Assembly: GCA_964414815.1 (NCBI GenBank)
Contig: CAYPXY010000023.1
Coordinates: forward strand, 1-64,000
Source of the DNA: Mariniblastus sp964414815
GTDB taxonomy: Bacteria; Planctomycetota; Planctomycetia; Pirellulales; Pirellulaceae
Reading direction: 5' to 3'
DNA length: 64,000 bases
Under the pieces are notes generated by a model that was not told where the DNA came from, ran no database searches, and saw nothing but the letters and a program-made list of their open reading frames with translations. This document shows, piece after piece, positions 7,305-15,334 of the stretch (its first letter is position 1; each line of letters opens with the position of its first letter). The position numbers and the translations under genes were made by a program.

Positions 7305-10300
7305 GTGATTTCCAACTTTTTCATCAACCGACCAATTGCCGCGACGGTCATCGCGTGTGTCATCGTCATCCTGGGGATCGTCGGGCTGTATTCGCTTCCG
7401 GTAGAACGATACCCTGATATTACGCCGCCTACGGTTCAGGTCACGGCATCCTATCCCGGTGCCAACGCCCAGGTGATGACCGACACGGTCGCCGCTCCCA
7501 TCGAGCAGCAGATCAACGGCGTCGAGCGAATGTTGTACATGTCGTCGACTTCTTCGTCCAACGGAACCTATTCGCTGACGATTACATTCGAGGTCGGCAC
7601 CGACCTCGACGAGGCTCAGGTTCTGGTGCAAAACCGGATCGCACTCGCTGAACCGTTGCTGCCGATTGAAGTCCGCCAACAGGGAATCACGGTAAAAAAG
7701 CAGTCGTCCAATATTCTGGTAGCGATTTCGTTGACTTCGCCCGACGGGACGTTCGACAGCCTGTTTCTATCCAACTACGCCAGTCTTCGTATTCGCGACG
7801 AATTGAGTCGCGTCAACGGCGTTGGCGACGTCAACGTGATGGGGGCAGGGGAGTACAGCATGCGAATCTGGGTTGATCCGACCAAGCTCGATGCGCGCGA
7901 ATTGACTTTTCAGGACCTGCTGGCTCAGCTTCGCCAGCAAAACGTCCAAGTCGCCGCAGGCCAGATCGCCCGCCCTCCGCTCAACAGCTCACAGGATTTC
8001 CAGTATTCGATCACGGCACTCGGTCGCCTGTCCGAACCTGAAGAATTTGAGGAAATCGTGGTCAAAATTGGCGACGACGGAAGCCTCACTTATTTGAGAG
8101 ACGTCGCCCGAGTCGAGCTTGCCGCCTGGTCGTACGACACGTTCAACCAGCGAGCCGGTATCGACTCCGCCAGCATTCTGATCTATCAGCTTCCCGGTGC
8201 CAACGCCCTCGATGTGGTTGAGCGCGTCAAAGCGGCCATCGAAAAGTTATCCGAGTCGTTCCCCAAAGGGCTTCAATACGACATCCCGTTTGACACCACC
8301 ATTTTCGTTTCCACGGCCATCCACGAAGTTTATAAAACGTTTATCGAAGCGGGTTTGCTGGTACTGATCGTGATTCTGGTCTTCCTGCAAGACTGGCGAG
8401 CCGTTCTGATTCCCGCCGCGACCGTCCCCGTAACCATCATCGGCGCCTTCGCGTTCATGCCGATGCTGGGGTTTTCAGTCAATCTGTTGACCTTGTTCGG
8501 GCTGGTGCTGGCCATCGGGATTGTGGTCGATGACGCCATCGTGATTGTGGAGAACGCTGCCCATCACGTCGAGCGAGGCAAACGTCCCAAGCAAGCCGTC
8601 ATCGCCGCGATGAGGGAAGTCACCGGACCGATTATCGGGATTACGGCCGTGTTGATGGCCGTGTTCATTCCGACCACCTTCATGGGCGGGATTACCGGAC
8701 AACTCTATCGGCAGTTTGCGTTGACCATTGCGGCGACTGCCTTACTGAGCGCGATCATCGCGTTGACACTCAACCCGGCCCAGTGCGCGATGTGGCTTCG
8801 GCCTCCGAAAGAACGAAAATTTTTCCTGGCGAGGTGGTTCAACAACGTCTTCAAGCTGGTTGAGAACACCTACATCTTTTTCGTTCGGTGGATGCTGCGA
8901 GCCTGGCCGGTGATGTTGATCCTGTTTGGACTGATCATTTCCGCAACGGCTTGGTGGTATCAACAAGTTCCTACAGGATTTTTGCCGTCGGAAGATCAAG
9001 GCTATTTAATCACCGCGATTCAGTTGCCCGATGCCGCTTCTCAGGAGCGAACGCAGGAAGTCATCCAACAAGTCAATGAAATTTTTGCCGAGACGCCCGG
9101 CATACAAACCTGGTTCACGCTCGGCGGGATGTCGCTGATGGAAGGCAGCCAGTCGTCCAACGCGGCAACGATGTTCATCCGACTGGAAGACTGGGATCAG
9201 CGAACCACGCCCGAACTCCAGCAAGACGCGTTGATTGGCCAGTTGATGGGAAGACTGGGCCAGATCAAGGAAGCCTTTATTATCGTCCTTGCGCCGCCGG
9301 CGATTCAGGGACTGGGAATGTCGGGCGGATTTGAAATGCAAGTCGAAGATCGTGGAGGTGCCGGACTGGACGAACTGCAAACCGCGGTCATGACTCTGGT
9401 GGCCGAAAGCCAAAACCAGCCGGAACTGACGCACGTCAACTCAACCTTCCGCCCCGGAGTTCCCCAGTTGTTTGCGGATGTCAACCGCCAGCAAGTGATG
9501 GGGTTACAAGTTCCGCTAGGCGACGTTTTTTCCACCATGCAAGCCGCACTGGGATCGGCGTATGTGAATGACTTCAACAAGTTCGGACGAACGTACCGGG
9601 TCAGCATTCAGGTCGACGCTCCCTTCCGCGACGACGTCAATGACATCCGTCGTTTGAATGTCCGTAACAAGTACGGCGAAATGGTTTCGCTGGGAAGTCT
9701 GATGACCATCGACGAGACGTTCGGTCCATCCATCATTCGCCGGTTTAATCTCTATCCTTCCGCAACCATTACCGGGGCAGCCGCTCCGGGTCAAAGTTCC
9801 GGTCAGGCACTCGAATTGATGGAACGACTGGCCAAGGAAAACTTCCCGGACACGATTGGTTTTGACTGGAGCGGAGTGTCGTTGCAAGAGAGCCAGCAAA
9901 AAGGAGGGGAGATTGTGGTTCTGGGGTTGGCTGTACTGTTGGTTTATCTGGCATTGGCGTTTTTATATGAGAGTTGGGCCTTGCCACTGGCTGTCATTTT
10001 GGTCGTGCCCCTCGGGCTGCTGGGAACCATTGCAGCGGTATCGCTCATGGGGATGGAAAACAATGTTTACGTTCAGATCGGGATGGTGTTGATCATCGCG
10101 CTGGCTTGTAAGAATGCAATTTTGATCGTCGAGTTCGCCCGTGACCTGCGCAAGCAGGGCAAATCGATCCGCGAAGCCGCCATCGAAGCGTCCCGATTGC
10201 GGTTGCGACCGATTTTGATGACATCGTTCGCGTTTATCTTTGGCGTTCTGCCGCTGGTATTCGCCGAAGGCGCTGCCGCCGCGAGCCGCCGATCACTTGG

Positions 10301-10667
10301 AACCGCTGTCTGTGGCGGGATGATCACGTCAACCTTCCTGGCGATTTTCTTCACGCCGGTTTTCTTTGTGGTGTTCCAGTGGTTGTCGGAACTGAGAAGC
10401 TCAAAGTCCGATGAGTCAGATGAAGCCGAAGAACAAAATTTGATCGGCGAAGGGCACGAAGAAAAAGGTCATACTCATGGAGATGAGAATTCGAATAGCA
10501 TCCACAGCCATCCAAAATTGGCTCAAGGCGCCCCCGTTGCAGCCCCTCCCTCCGCCAACGACTCAGAACCCGAACCGATCAAAACGACCGCAGATCTGGC
10601 TCCCAATGAGAAAGAGGCAGGATCGGAAAGTGGCGACGAGCCAGAACCAGAAAAACGCGGTGAGTAG
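7305..10667 (+). CDS. RND multidrug efflux permease (HAE1 type) with charged His-rich tail
   Basis: A 1120-residue inner-membrane proton-driven exporter of the AcrB/MexB class. Hallmarks are the opening FINRPIAATVIACVIVILGI, two large periplasmic loops, and the TM4 relay motif GLVLAIGIVVDDAIVIVEN with adjacent Asp residues at about 409-410, matching the proton-relay pair of AcrB. The second half repeats the fold (KNAILIVEFARDLRKQGKSI, RLRPILMTSFAFIFGVLPLV). The start codon is GTG, 27 bp after the adaptor stop. Unusually, about 80 residues follow the last membrane helix: acidic, with the cluster GHEEKGHTHGDENSNSIHSH and a Pro/Ala/Glu-rich end. This cytoplasmic tail is absent from AcrB and could bind metal. 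The pair is probably controlled by the divergent TetR gene. Confidence 0.93.
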   Translation: MISNFFINRPIAATVIACVIVILGIVGLYSLPVERYPDITPPTVQVTASYPGANAQVMTDTVAAPIEQQINGVERMLYMSSTSSSNGTYSLTITFEVGTDLDEAQVLVQNRIALAEPLLPIEVRQQGITVKKQSSNILVAISLTSPDGTFDSLFLSNYASLRIRDELSRVNGVGDVNVMGAGEYSMRIWVDPTKLDARELTFQDLLAQLRQQNVQVAAGQIARPPLNSSQDFQYSITALGRLSEPEEFEEIVVKIGDDGSLTYLRDVARVELAAWSYDTFNQRAGIDSASILIYQLPGANALDVVERVKAAIEKLSESFPKGLQYDIPFDTTIFVSTAIHEVYKTFIEAGLLVLIVILVFLQDWRAVLIPAATVPVTIIGAFAFMPMLGFSVNLLTLFGLVLAIGIVVDDAIVIVENAAHHVERGKRPKQAVIAAMREVTGPIIGITAVLMAVFIPTTFMGGITGQLYRQFALTIAATALLSAIIALTLNPAQCAMWLRPPKERKFFLARWFNNVFKLVENTYIFFVRWMLRAWPVMLILFGLIISATAWWYQQVPTGFLPSEDQGYLITAIQLPDAASQERTQEVIQQVNEIFAETPGIQTWFTLGGMSLMEGSQSSNAATMFIRLEDWDQRTTPELQQDALIGQLMGRLGQIKEAFIIVLAPPAIQGLGMSGGFEMQVEDRGGAGLDELQTAVMTLVAESQNQPELTHVNSTFRPGVPQLFADVNRQQVMGLQVPLGDVFSTMQAALGSAYVNDFNKFGRTYRVSIQVDAPFRDDVNDIRRLNVRNKYGEMVSLGSLMTIDETFGPSIIRRFNLYPSATITGAAAPGQSSGQALELMERLAKENFPDTIGFDWSGVSLQESQQKGGEIVVLGLAVLLVYLALAFLYESWALPLAVILVVPLGLLGTIAAVSLMGMENNVYVQIGMVLIIALACKNAILIVEFARDLRKQGKSIREAAIEASRLRLRPILMTSFAFIFGVLPLVFAEGAAAASRRSLGTAVCGGMITSTFLAIFFTPVFFVVFQWLSELRSSKSDESDEAEEQNLIGEGHEEKGHTHGDENSNSIHSHPKLAQGAPVAAPPSANDSEPEPIKTTADLAPNEKEAGSESGDEPEPEKRGE

Positions 10668-10710
10668 ACGGCGTAGGGAACGCAATGAGGAGGCGCAAGG
10701 GGGAGAACGC

Positions 10711-11023
10711 TAATCACCGCTGATCAACACTAATGCCATACCGTCCATCATGGATGTCGTGCGACTTTGTAGGCTGGTCGGGAAGCGCACCGAAGGTGCA
10801 TGGCAGGACAGCCTGGGGCAAGCTCGCGCAGCGAGTGCCGCCCCAGGTTAGAGATGTTGAAGCCCTTTGCACGCTGAAGGCGTGTGGCCCAGCCTGCCGC
10901 ACGCCTTCAGCGTGCTTGTTGGCGGGGGATCACTTTCCCAGGGCGGCGTCCGCTTCGCGAACTTGCCCTGGGCTGCCCTGCCCAAGCCTTTCAGGCTTTT
11001 GTCCCTGTCGCCTACTTTCAACC
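10711..11023. repeat. About 310-bp block of nested GC-rich palindromes
   Basis: The block starts with the GCTAATCAC...CAACACTAAT word related to 3990-4062. Several hairpins follow: GCACCGAAGGTGC; CCTGGGGC...GCCCCAGG with GCTCGCGCAGCGAGTGC inside; GCACGCTGAAGGCGTG...CACGCCTTCAGCGTGC (16-bp arms); CCCAGGGC...GCCCTGGG; and AAGCCTTTCAGGCTT. Open frames run through it on both strands, but they read hairpins and are not genes. It ends exactly where DUF1016 homology begins, so it has replaced that gene's natural start. Confidence 0.65.
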
Positions 11024-11701
11024 GGCTACGACAACATTCTCGCCGGTGTCGTGGACTTACTGGAATCCGCCCGCCGCACATCGGCCCGTGCCGTCAACGC
11101 CATCATGACGGCCGCGTACTGGGAAATTGGACGCCGGATTGTGGAATGCGAGCAAGGTGGAGAGGAACGGGCAATATATGGGGAAACAATAATCCAGCGA
11201 CTGGCGGCAGATTTGACCGCACGATTTGGAAGAGGATTTTCCGCGAGAAATTTGCGTCAAATGCGAGCATTTTACAGGAGTTGGAGAATTTGGCAGACAC
11301 TGTCTGCCAAATTGGATTCTGGCCACGAAAAACCCGATGAACGAATTGACAACAGCCGAATTTTTCAGACGGTGCCTGAAAAATCTAGAATTGCGCAGAC
11401 AGTGCCTGCGCAATTAGAACAATCTTCAATTTTGCAGACACCGTCTGCAAAATTTGACCTCCGGCAAATTTCCGTCCACTTTCCGCTCCCTTGGTCGCAC
11501 TATGTCATGCTGCTCAAGGTCAAAAAGCCCGAGGCACGACGGTTTTACGAAACCGAAGCCTTGCGAGGAGGCTGGAGCGTCAGGCAACTCGACCGGCAGA
11601 TCAGCACTCTGTTTTATGAGCGAACCCTTGCATCGCACAACAAGGTGGCGATGCTCAAGAAGGGATCCGTCCCCAAGGATGCCACAATCAGGATAGGTTG
11701 A
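11024..11701 (+). pseudogene. DUF1016 (YhcG-type) nuclease, truncated at both ends
   Basis: Recognisable DUF1016 N-terminal domain: AGVVDLLESARRTSARAVNA, YWEIGRRIVECEQGGEERA, RLAADLTARFGRGFSARNLR, QMRAFY, then PLPWSHYVMLLKVKKPEARR, FYETEAL, GGWSVRQLDRQISTLFYER and KVAMLKKGSVPKDA. Full-length family members continue for about 150 residues with a PD-(D/E)xK nuclease domain; here a stop follows directly after SVPKDATIRIG, so the catalytic part is missing. Upstream, the usual initiator is replaced by a block of nested palindromes, and no good start codon or ribosome-binding site remains. Between the two conserved N-terminal parts, four hairpins expand the reading frame into QT-x-x-x-K/Q peptide repeats (see 11287-11454). 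It is probably non-functional. Confidence 0.75.
11287..11454. repeat. Four in-frame hairpin repeats inside the DUF1016 remnant
   Basis: Perfect inverted repeats lie at 11287-11313 (13-bp arms, 1-nt centre), 11360-11384 (9-bp arms), 11389-11415 (10-bp arms) and 11428-11454 (12-bp arms). All share a core like GCAGAC-n-GTCTGC or CAGAC-n-GTGCCTG between A/T-rich ends. All are read in the same relative frame, giving RIWQTLSAKLDS, RIFQTVPEKSR, RIAQTVPAQLEQ and SILQTPSAKFDL. Family members such as YhcG normally have one such QTLSAQLSWSH-like motif before PWSH. Confidence 0.85.
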
Positions 11702-11716
11702 ACCCCTTCCATCGAC

Positions 11717-11722
11717 TATAAT
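11717..11722 (+). promoter_or_regulatory. Candidate -10 element of the kamA-like gene
   Basis: A perfect TATAAT lies 32 bp before the ATG at 11755. No convincing -35 box is seen at 16-18 bp upstream. Moderate support only. Confidence 0.4.
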
Positions 11723-11754
11723 GGCCGTATCATCCACATTGCCCAAATACTGCC

Positions 11755-13164
11755 ATGCTCGATACCTCAACCTCAGATACTGTCTCCTCTCACCGCGAGT
11801 TTCGTACGGACGAATTCTGGCGAGCGATTCCGGAATGGAAAGACGTTTCCGAATCGGATTTTCGCAACCACTTATGGCAAGCCAAACACTCGGTTCGAAA
11901 AATCGAACAAGTTCGTACTGTCTTGGGAGATCGCATTTCGCCCGATCTGATCGCCGATATGGAAGCGGCGCATCATATCGCTCCCATGAATGTGCGGATT
12001 ACGCCGTATGTTTTTTCGTTGATTGACTGGGACAACCCGATTGATGATCCGCTGCGGAAGCAGTTTCTGCCCATCGGTTCGCAAATGCTGCCGGACCATC
12101 CGTATTACATGGCTGACTCGCTGTATGAAGATGTCGACTCGCCGGTTCCAATGCTGACGCATCGCTATCCGGACAAGGTGCTGTTTCTTCCGCTGACGAC
12201 TTGTCCCGTGTACTGTTCGTACTGTACGCGAAGCCGAATTATCGGCGGCTCGACAGAAACGGTTGAGAAGGAAACCTATGGCCCGAACCCTGAAAACTGG
12301 GAAGCCGCATTTCAGTACATCGAACAGCATGACGAAATTGAAGACGTGGTGATCTCCGGCGGCGATGCCTACAATCTGACGCCCAAGTATATTCGCCTGA
12401 TCGGCAAGCGATTGCTATCCATCCCGCATATTCGGCGATTGCGGTACGCGACCAAGGGCGTCGCCATCCTGCCGATGAAAATTCTGACCGACAACGAATG
12501 GTTCGATTCGTTTCTCGACGTTCATCGTCAAGGCAAGTATGAAGGCAAGCAGGTCGTGATCCACACTCACTTCTCATCGCCGCGAGAGATTACCGCTTAC
12601 AGCCAGGAAGCCGCCAACCGGCTCTTTAGCGAAGGGGTCGTCGTGCGAAACCAGGCCGTGCTTCAGGAAGGTGTCAACAACACCGTCCACGAAATGGTTT
12701 TGATGACTCGCAAGCTGTCGTATATCAATATTCAGCCCTACTATGTTTACATCCACGACATGGTTCCCGGATGCGAACACCTGCGGACAACGTTGGCGGA
12801 CGGTGTCGAGCTGGAAAAAAATGTCCGCGGCTCAACGGCGGGCTTTAACGTACCGACGTTTGTATGCGACGCACCGGGCGGCGGCGGAAAGCGGCATGTT
12901 GCCAGTTATGAATACTACGATCGCGAAAGCGGTATCTCGGTTTGGCGAAGCCCGAATGTGAAACCGGGTGAGCTGTTTCTCTATTTCGATCCCGTACATC
13001 GGCTCAGTGCAGATGCTCAGCGACGCTGGTCCGACAGCGACAGCCGACTGGCAATGGTTCAGGATGCGGTCAATCAGGTCGGGGCCGAAATCTCGGCAGC
13101 GACGCGAGAGAAGATCGCCAAACGGCTCGAAGGTGGAGCGTTGGCATCCGGGAGGACGCCATGA
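11755..13164 (+). CDS. KamA-family radical SAM protein (lysine 2,3-aminomutase-like)
   Basis: A 469-residue radical SAM enzyme. The cluster-binding motif CPVYCSYCTR gives Cys150, Cys154 and Cys157; ISGGDAYNL is the SAM-binding glycine motif. The N-terminal half (FRNHLWQAKHSVRKIEQVRT) and the segments VVIHTHFSSPREIT and VRNQAVLQEGVNNTV fit the PLP-dependent 2,3-aminomutase family, and the length fits lysine 2,3-aminomutase. Family members convert L-lysine to beta-lysine, but some use other amino acids. The stop overlaps the ATG of the next gene (ATGA), so it is translationally coupled to CoA-transferase subunit B. The remaining lysine-fermentation genes (kamDE, kdd, kce, kal) are not in the window, so a full fermentation pathway is not supported. 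A perfect TATAAT lies 32 bp upstream. Confidence 0.85.
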   Translation: MLDTSTSDTVSSHREFRTDEFWRAIPEWKDVSESDFRNHLWQAKHSVRKIEQVRTVLGDRISPDLIADMEAAHHIAPMNVRITPYVFSLIDWDNPIDDPLRKQFLPIGSQMLPDHPYYMADSLYEDVDSPVPMLTHRYPDKVLFLPLTTCPVYCSYCTRSRIIGGSTETVEKETYGPNPENWEAAFQYIEQHDEIEDVVISGGDAYNLTPKYIRLIGKRLLSIPHIRRLRYATKGVAILPMKILTDNEWFDSFLDVHRQGKYEGKQVVIHTHFSSPREITAYSQEAANRLFSEGVVVRNQAVLQEGVNNTVHEMVLMTRKLSYINIQPYYVYIHDMVPGCEHLRTTLADGVELEKNVRGSTAGFNVPTFVCDAPGGGGKRHVASYEYYDRESGISVWRSPNVKPGELFLYFDPVHRLSADAQRRWSDSDSRLAMVQDAVNQVGAEISAATREKIAKRLEGGALASGRTP

Positions 13165-13823
13165 GTTCTCCTGCAATCACGCCGCCTGTGGGGTGGACCA
13201 AGGAACAGATGGCAGACGAAATTATCGCGTTGATTCCTGATGGCGCCAGTTTGAATCTGGGGATCGGCATGCCGACGTTGATCGCCGAGCGAATGACGGC
13301 CGATAAGAACGTTACGATTCACAGCGAGAATGGTGTCTTGGGCGTCAAAGGCAGGCCGACTCGCGAAACCGTTTCAGCCACCTTGATCAACGCTGGAAAG
13401 GAAACGATTTCGGTTCAGCCCGGCGCCAGTTTCTTTGACAGTGCCATGAGCTTCGGCATGATTCGCGGAGGACACATCGATTTTTGTGTGCTCGGTGGAA
13501 TGGAAGTGGATGTCGAAGGCAATCTGGCCAACTGGATGATCCCCGGAAAGAAAGTCACCGGAATGGGAGGCGCGATGGACTTGGTTCACGGAGCCAGACA
13601 GGTGATCGTGATGCAAAGCCACTTTTCGCGGTCGGGCGAATGCAAGCTCCTAAAGCAATGCAAACTTCCTCTCACGGGACAAGGTGTGGTTCATCGCGTG
13701 ATCACCGAACTGGGAATGTTCGTTCCGACAGGAAGCCAATTTCGCATCGAGAAGCTGGCTCCGGGAATTGGATTCGAACACCTTCAGTTAGCAACGGAGC
13801 TAGTGGATGGAATATTCTCATGA
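13161..13823 (+). CDS. 3-oxoacid CoA-transferase subunit B-like protein
   Basis: A 220-residue protein of CoA-transferase family I, subunit B (AtoA/ScoB/PcaJ type). The motif SENGVLGV carries the glutamate that forms the acyl-CoA thioester intermediate; LNLGIGMPTLIA, VQPGASFFDSAMSFGMIRGG, GKKVTGMGGAMDLVHGA and the C-terminal FVPTGSQFRIEKLAPGI region are also typical. The usual reaction moves CoA from succinyl-CoA or acetyl-CoA to a 3-oxoacid. It is coupled to the KamA-like gene by an ATGA overlap and lies upstream of a thiolase, which suggests use of acetoacetate or a related 3-oxoacid. Subunit A, normally directly upstream, is not present anywhere in the window, so the partner must lie elsewhere. 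Confidence 0.85.
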   Translation: MSSPAITPPVGWTKEQMADEIIALIPDGASLNLGIGMPTLIAERMTADKNVTIHSENGVLGVKGRPTRETVSATLINAGKETISVQPGASFFDSAMSFGMIRGGHIDFCVLGGMEVDVEGNLANWMIPGKKVTGMGGAMDLVHGARQVIVMQSHFSRSGECKLLKQCKLPLTGQGVVHRVITELGMFVPTGSQFRIEKLAPGIGFEHLQLATELVDGIFS

Positions 13824-13928
13824 GGTTTGCCACGAAAAAACTCAGAGATCGCAAAGTCAATCGGGATTTTTTCGACACTTCTCGCTGATCACCACCCAAA
13901 TAGAAGATCCCTGCCAGCTCGTCTGGCA

Positions 13929-14061
13929 GGTGAATCAATTTGAAAGCTAGAAGAGAAACCACACAGCTTCCCCTGATGCGTCGCCGCAACTGCGGCGACG
14001 CATCAGGGGAAGCCAAGACGGAAGTGTTTGGTTTCTCTTCTAGCTTCCAAACTGATTCACC
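13929..14061. repeat. 133-bp nested inverted repeat
   Basis: The outer arms are 13929-13961 and 14029-14061 (33 bp, two mismatches; GGTGAATCAATTTGAAAGCT...). Inside, 13966-13988 and 13991-14013 form a 23-bp perfect stem with a 2-nt loop (GCTTCCCCTGATGCGTCGCC...). A smaller hairpin TGCCAG-CTCGT-CTGGCA lies just upstream. It has no coding capacity and sits in the 359-bp gap between CoA-transferase and thiolase; a long hairpin would form in either strand. Confidence 0.85.
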
Positions 14062-14182
14062 AGCGACCAAGGTCACTGGGGTCTTTTGACGTGATCTTGG
14101 TGGTGCTTACCGAGAAGTGTCAATTTTTCTTTGTGTTCCCTGCGCCCTTTGGGGCTGAAATTTTAACTGACGCCCGCTGAAA

Positions 14183-15331
14183 ATGAATCATCACTCGAAA
14201 GCCAAAGCCTATTTTATCGCGGGACTTCGCACGCCGTTTGCAAGGAGTTTCAAGGGCGCCTATGCTGAAGTTCGGCCCGACGATTTGCTGGTGGAACTCA
14301 TTCAAGGCCATCAAACTCGATTTCCTGATCTCTGGAAAAGCGATCCCGAAGAACTGATCGTCGGATGTGCCTATCCGGAAGGGGAACAAGGCTACAACGT
14401 TGCGCGGATGGTTGCGCTTGGCAGCGGACTGGCGATCCCTGCGATGACCGTCAATCGGCTTTGCGCCAGCTCGCTCGATGCCGCCGCCTTGGCCGCCGCA
14501 AAAATTAAATCGGGCTTTGCCCATCAAATCCTCGTTGGCGGTATCGAATCGATGAGCCGTATTCCGCGACGCGGAGCCCATTTTTCCGAATCAGATCGCA
14601 TCAAGAATAAGTGTGAAATTTCATACGCTCCAAACGGTGAGACGGCCGAAAAAGTTGCGAAACAATATCCGCAAATCAGTCGCTCGATCCAGGAAGAGTT
14701 TGCGGCGCGAAGCCATGAACGGGCGGATGCAGCCTATGCCTCGGGCAACTATCAATCCTCGATCCTTCCGTATTTGATCGAGAAAGACGAGTTCATTCGC
14801 GTGCCGGTGGATCGTACGAAAATGGCTTCTCTGGCTCCGGCCTTTTCAGAGTCGGGAGTCGTTACCGCTGCCACTAGTTCACCGCTGACCGACGGGGCGA
14901 CGTTGGGCTGGGTGGTCAATGAAGAGCAATGGATACAATCGCAATTTCCGTTTGCACTGGAAATTGTCGACGTGGCGGTGGGACACGTTTCGCCGGACGT
15001 GATGGGCATGGGGCCGGTGCCAGCAACCCGATTGCTGCTCGACCGAAACGGGCTATCGGCAAACGACATTGCAGCCTGGGAGATCAACGAAGCGTTTGCG
15101 ATTCAGGTGCTGGCATCGATGCAGGAACTGGAAATCGAAATGGATCGCGTCAACACTTGGGGAGGAGCGCTGGCACTGGGACATCCACTAGGAGCGAGCG
15201 GCCTACGGTTGCTGATTACGTTACTGCACCGGATGGGTACGGAACATGAAGCGGGATCGCTTGGCGTTGCCACACTTTGCGTAGGAGGGGGGCAGGGGGT
15301 TTCAGTACTTTGCAGGCTGACTCGAACCTGA
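14183..15331 (+). CDS. Thiolase (acetyl-CoA acetyltransferase-like)
   Basis: A 382-residue thiolase. It has the opening RTPFARSFKGAYAEVRPDDL, the nucleophile motif NRLCASSLDAAALAA (Cys94), INEAFAIQVLA, GGALALGHPLGASGLR (catalytic His) and the C-terminal VATLCVGGGQG with the second active-site cysteine. It reversibly cleaves or forms 3-oxoacyl-CoA. The size and motifs do not separate acetoacetyl-CoA thiolase from beta-ketoadipyl-CoA thiolase. Together with the CoA-transferase subunit and the KamA-like gene upstream it suggests degradation of amino acids or 3-oxoacids, but a 359-bp gap with a long inverted repeat separates it from them, so it may be transcribed independently. It ends 3 bp before the 3' end of the minus-strand ABC permease. 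Confidence 0.9.
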   Translation: MNHHSKAKAYFIAGLRTPFARSFKGAYAEVRPDDLLVELIQGHQTRFPDLWKSDPEELIVGCAYPEGEQGYNVARMVALGSGLAIPAMTVNRLCASSLDAAALAAAKIKSGFAHQILVGGIESMSRIPRRGAHFSESDRIKNKCEISYAPNGETAEKVAKQYPQISRSIQEEFAARSHERADAAYASGNYQSSILPYLIEKDEFIRVPVDRTKMASLAPAFSESGVVTAATSSPLTDGATLGWVVNEEQWIQSQFPFALEIVDVAVGHVSPDVMGMGPVPATRLLLDRNGLSANDIAAWEINEAFAIQVLASMQELEIEMDRVNTWGGALALGHPLGASGLRLLITLLHRMGTEHEAGSLGVATLCVGGGQGVSVLCRLTRT

Positions 15332-15334
15332 CGG

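Noticed and set aside
10733..11023. Long open frames through the palindrome block on both strands
   Set aside because: They translate hairpins and have mirrored peptides on the two strands (for example LKACG and TPSAC in both). No independent gene.
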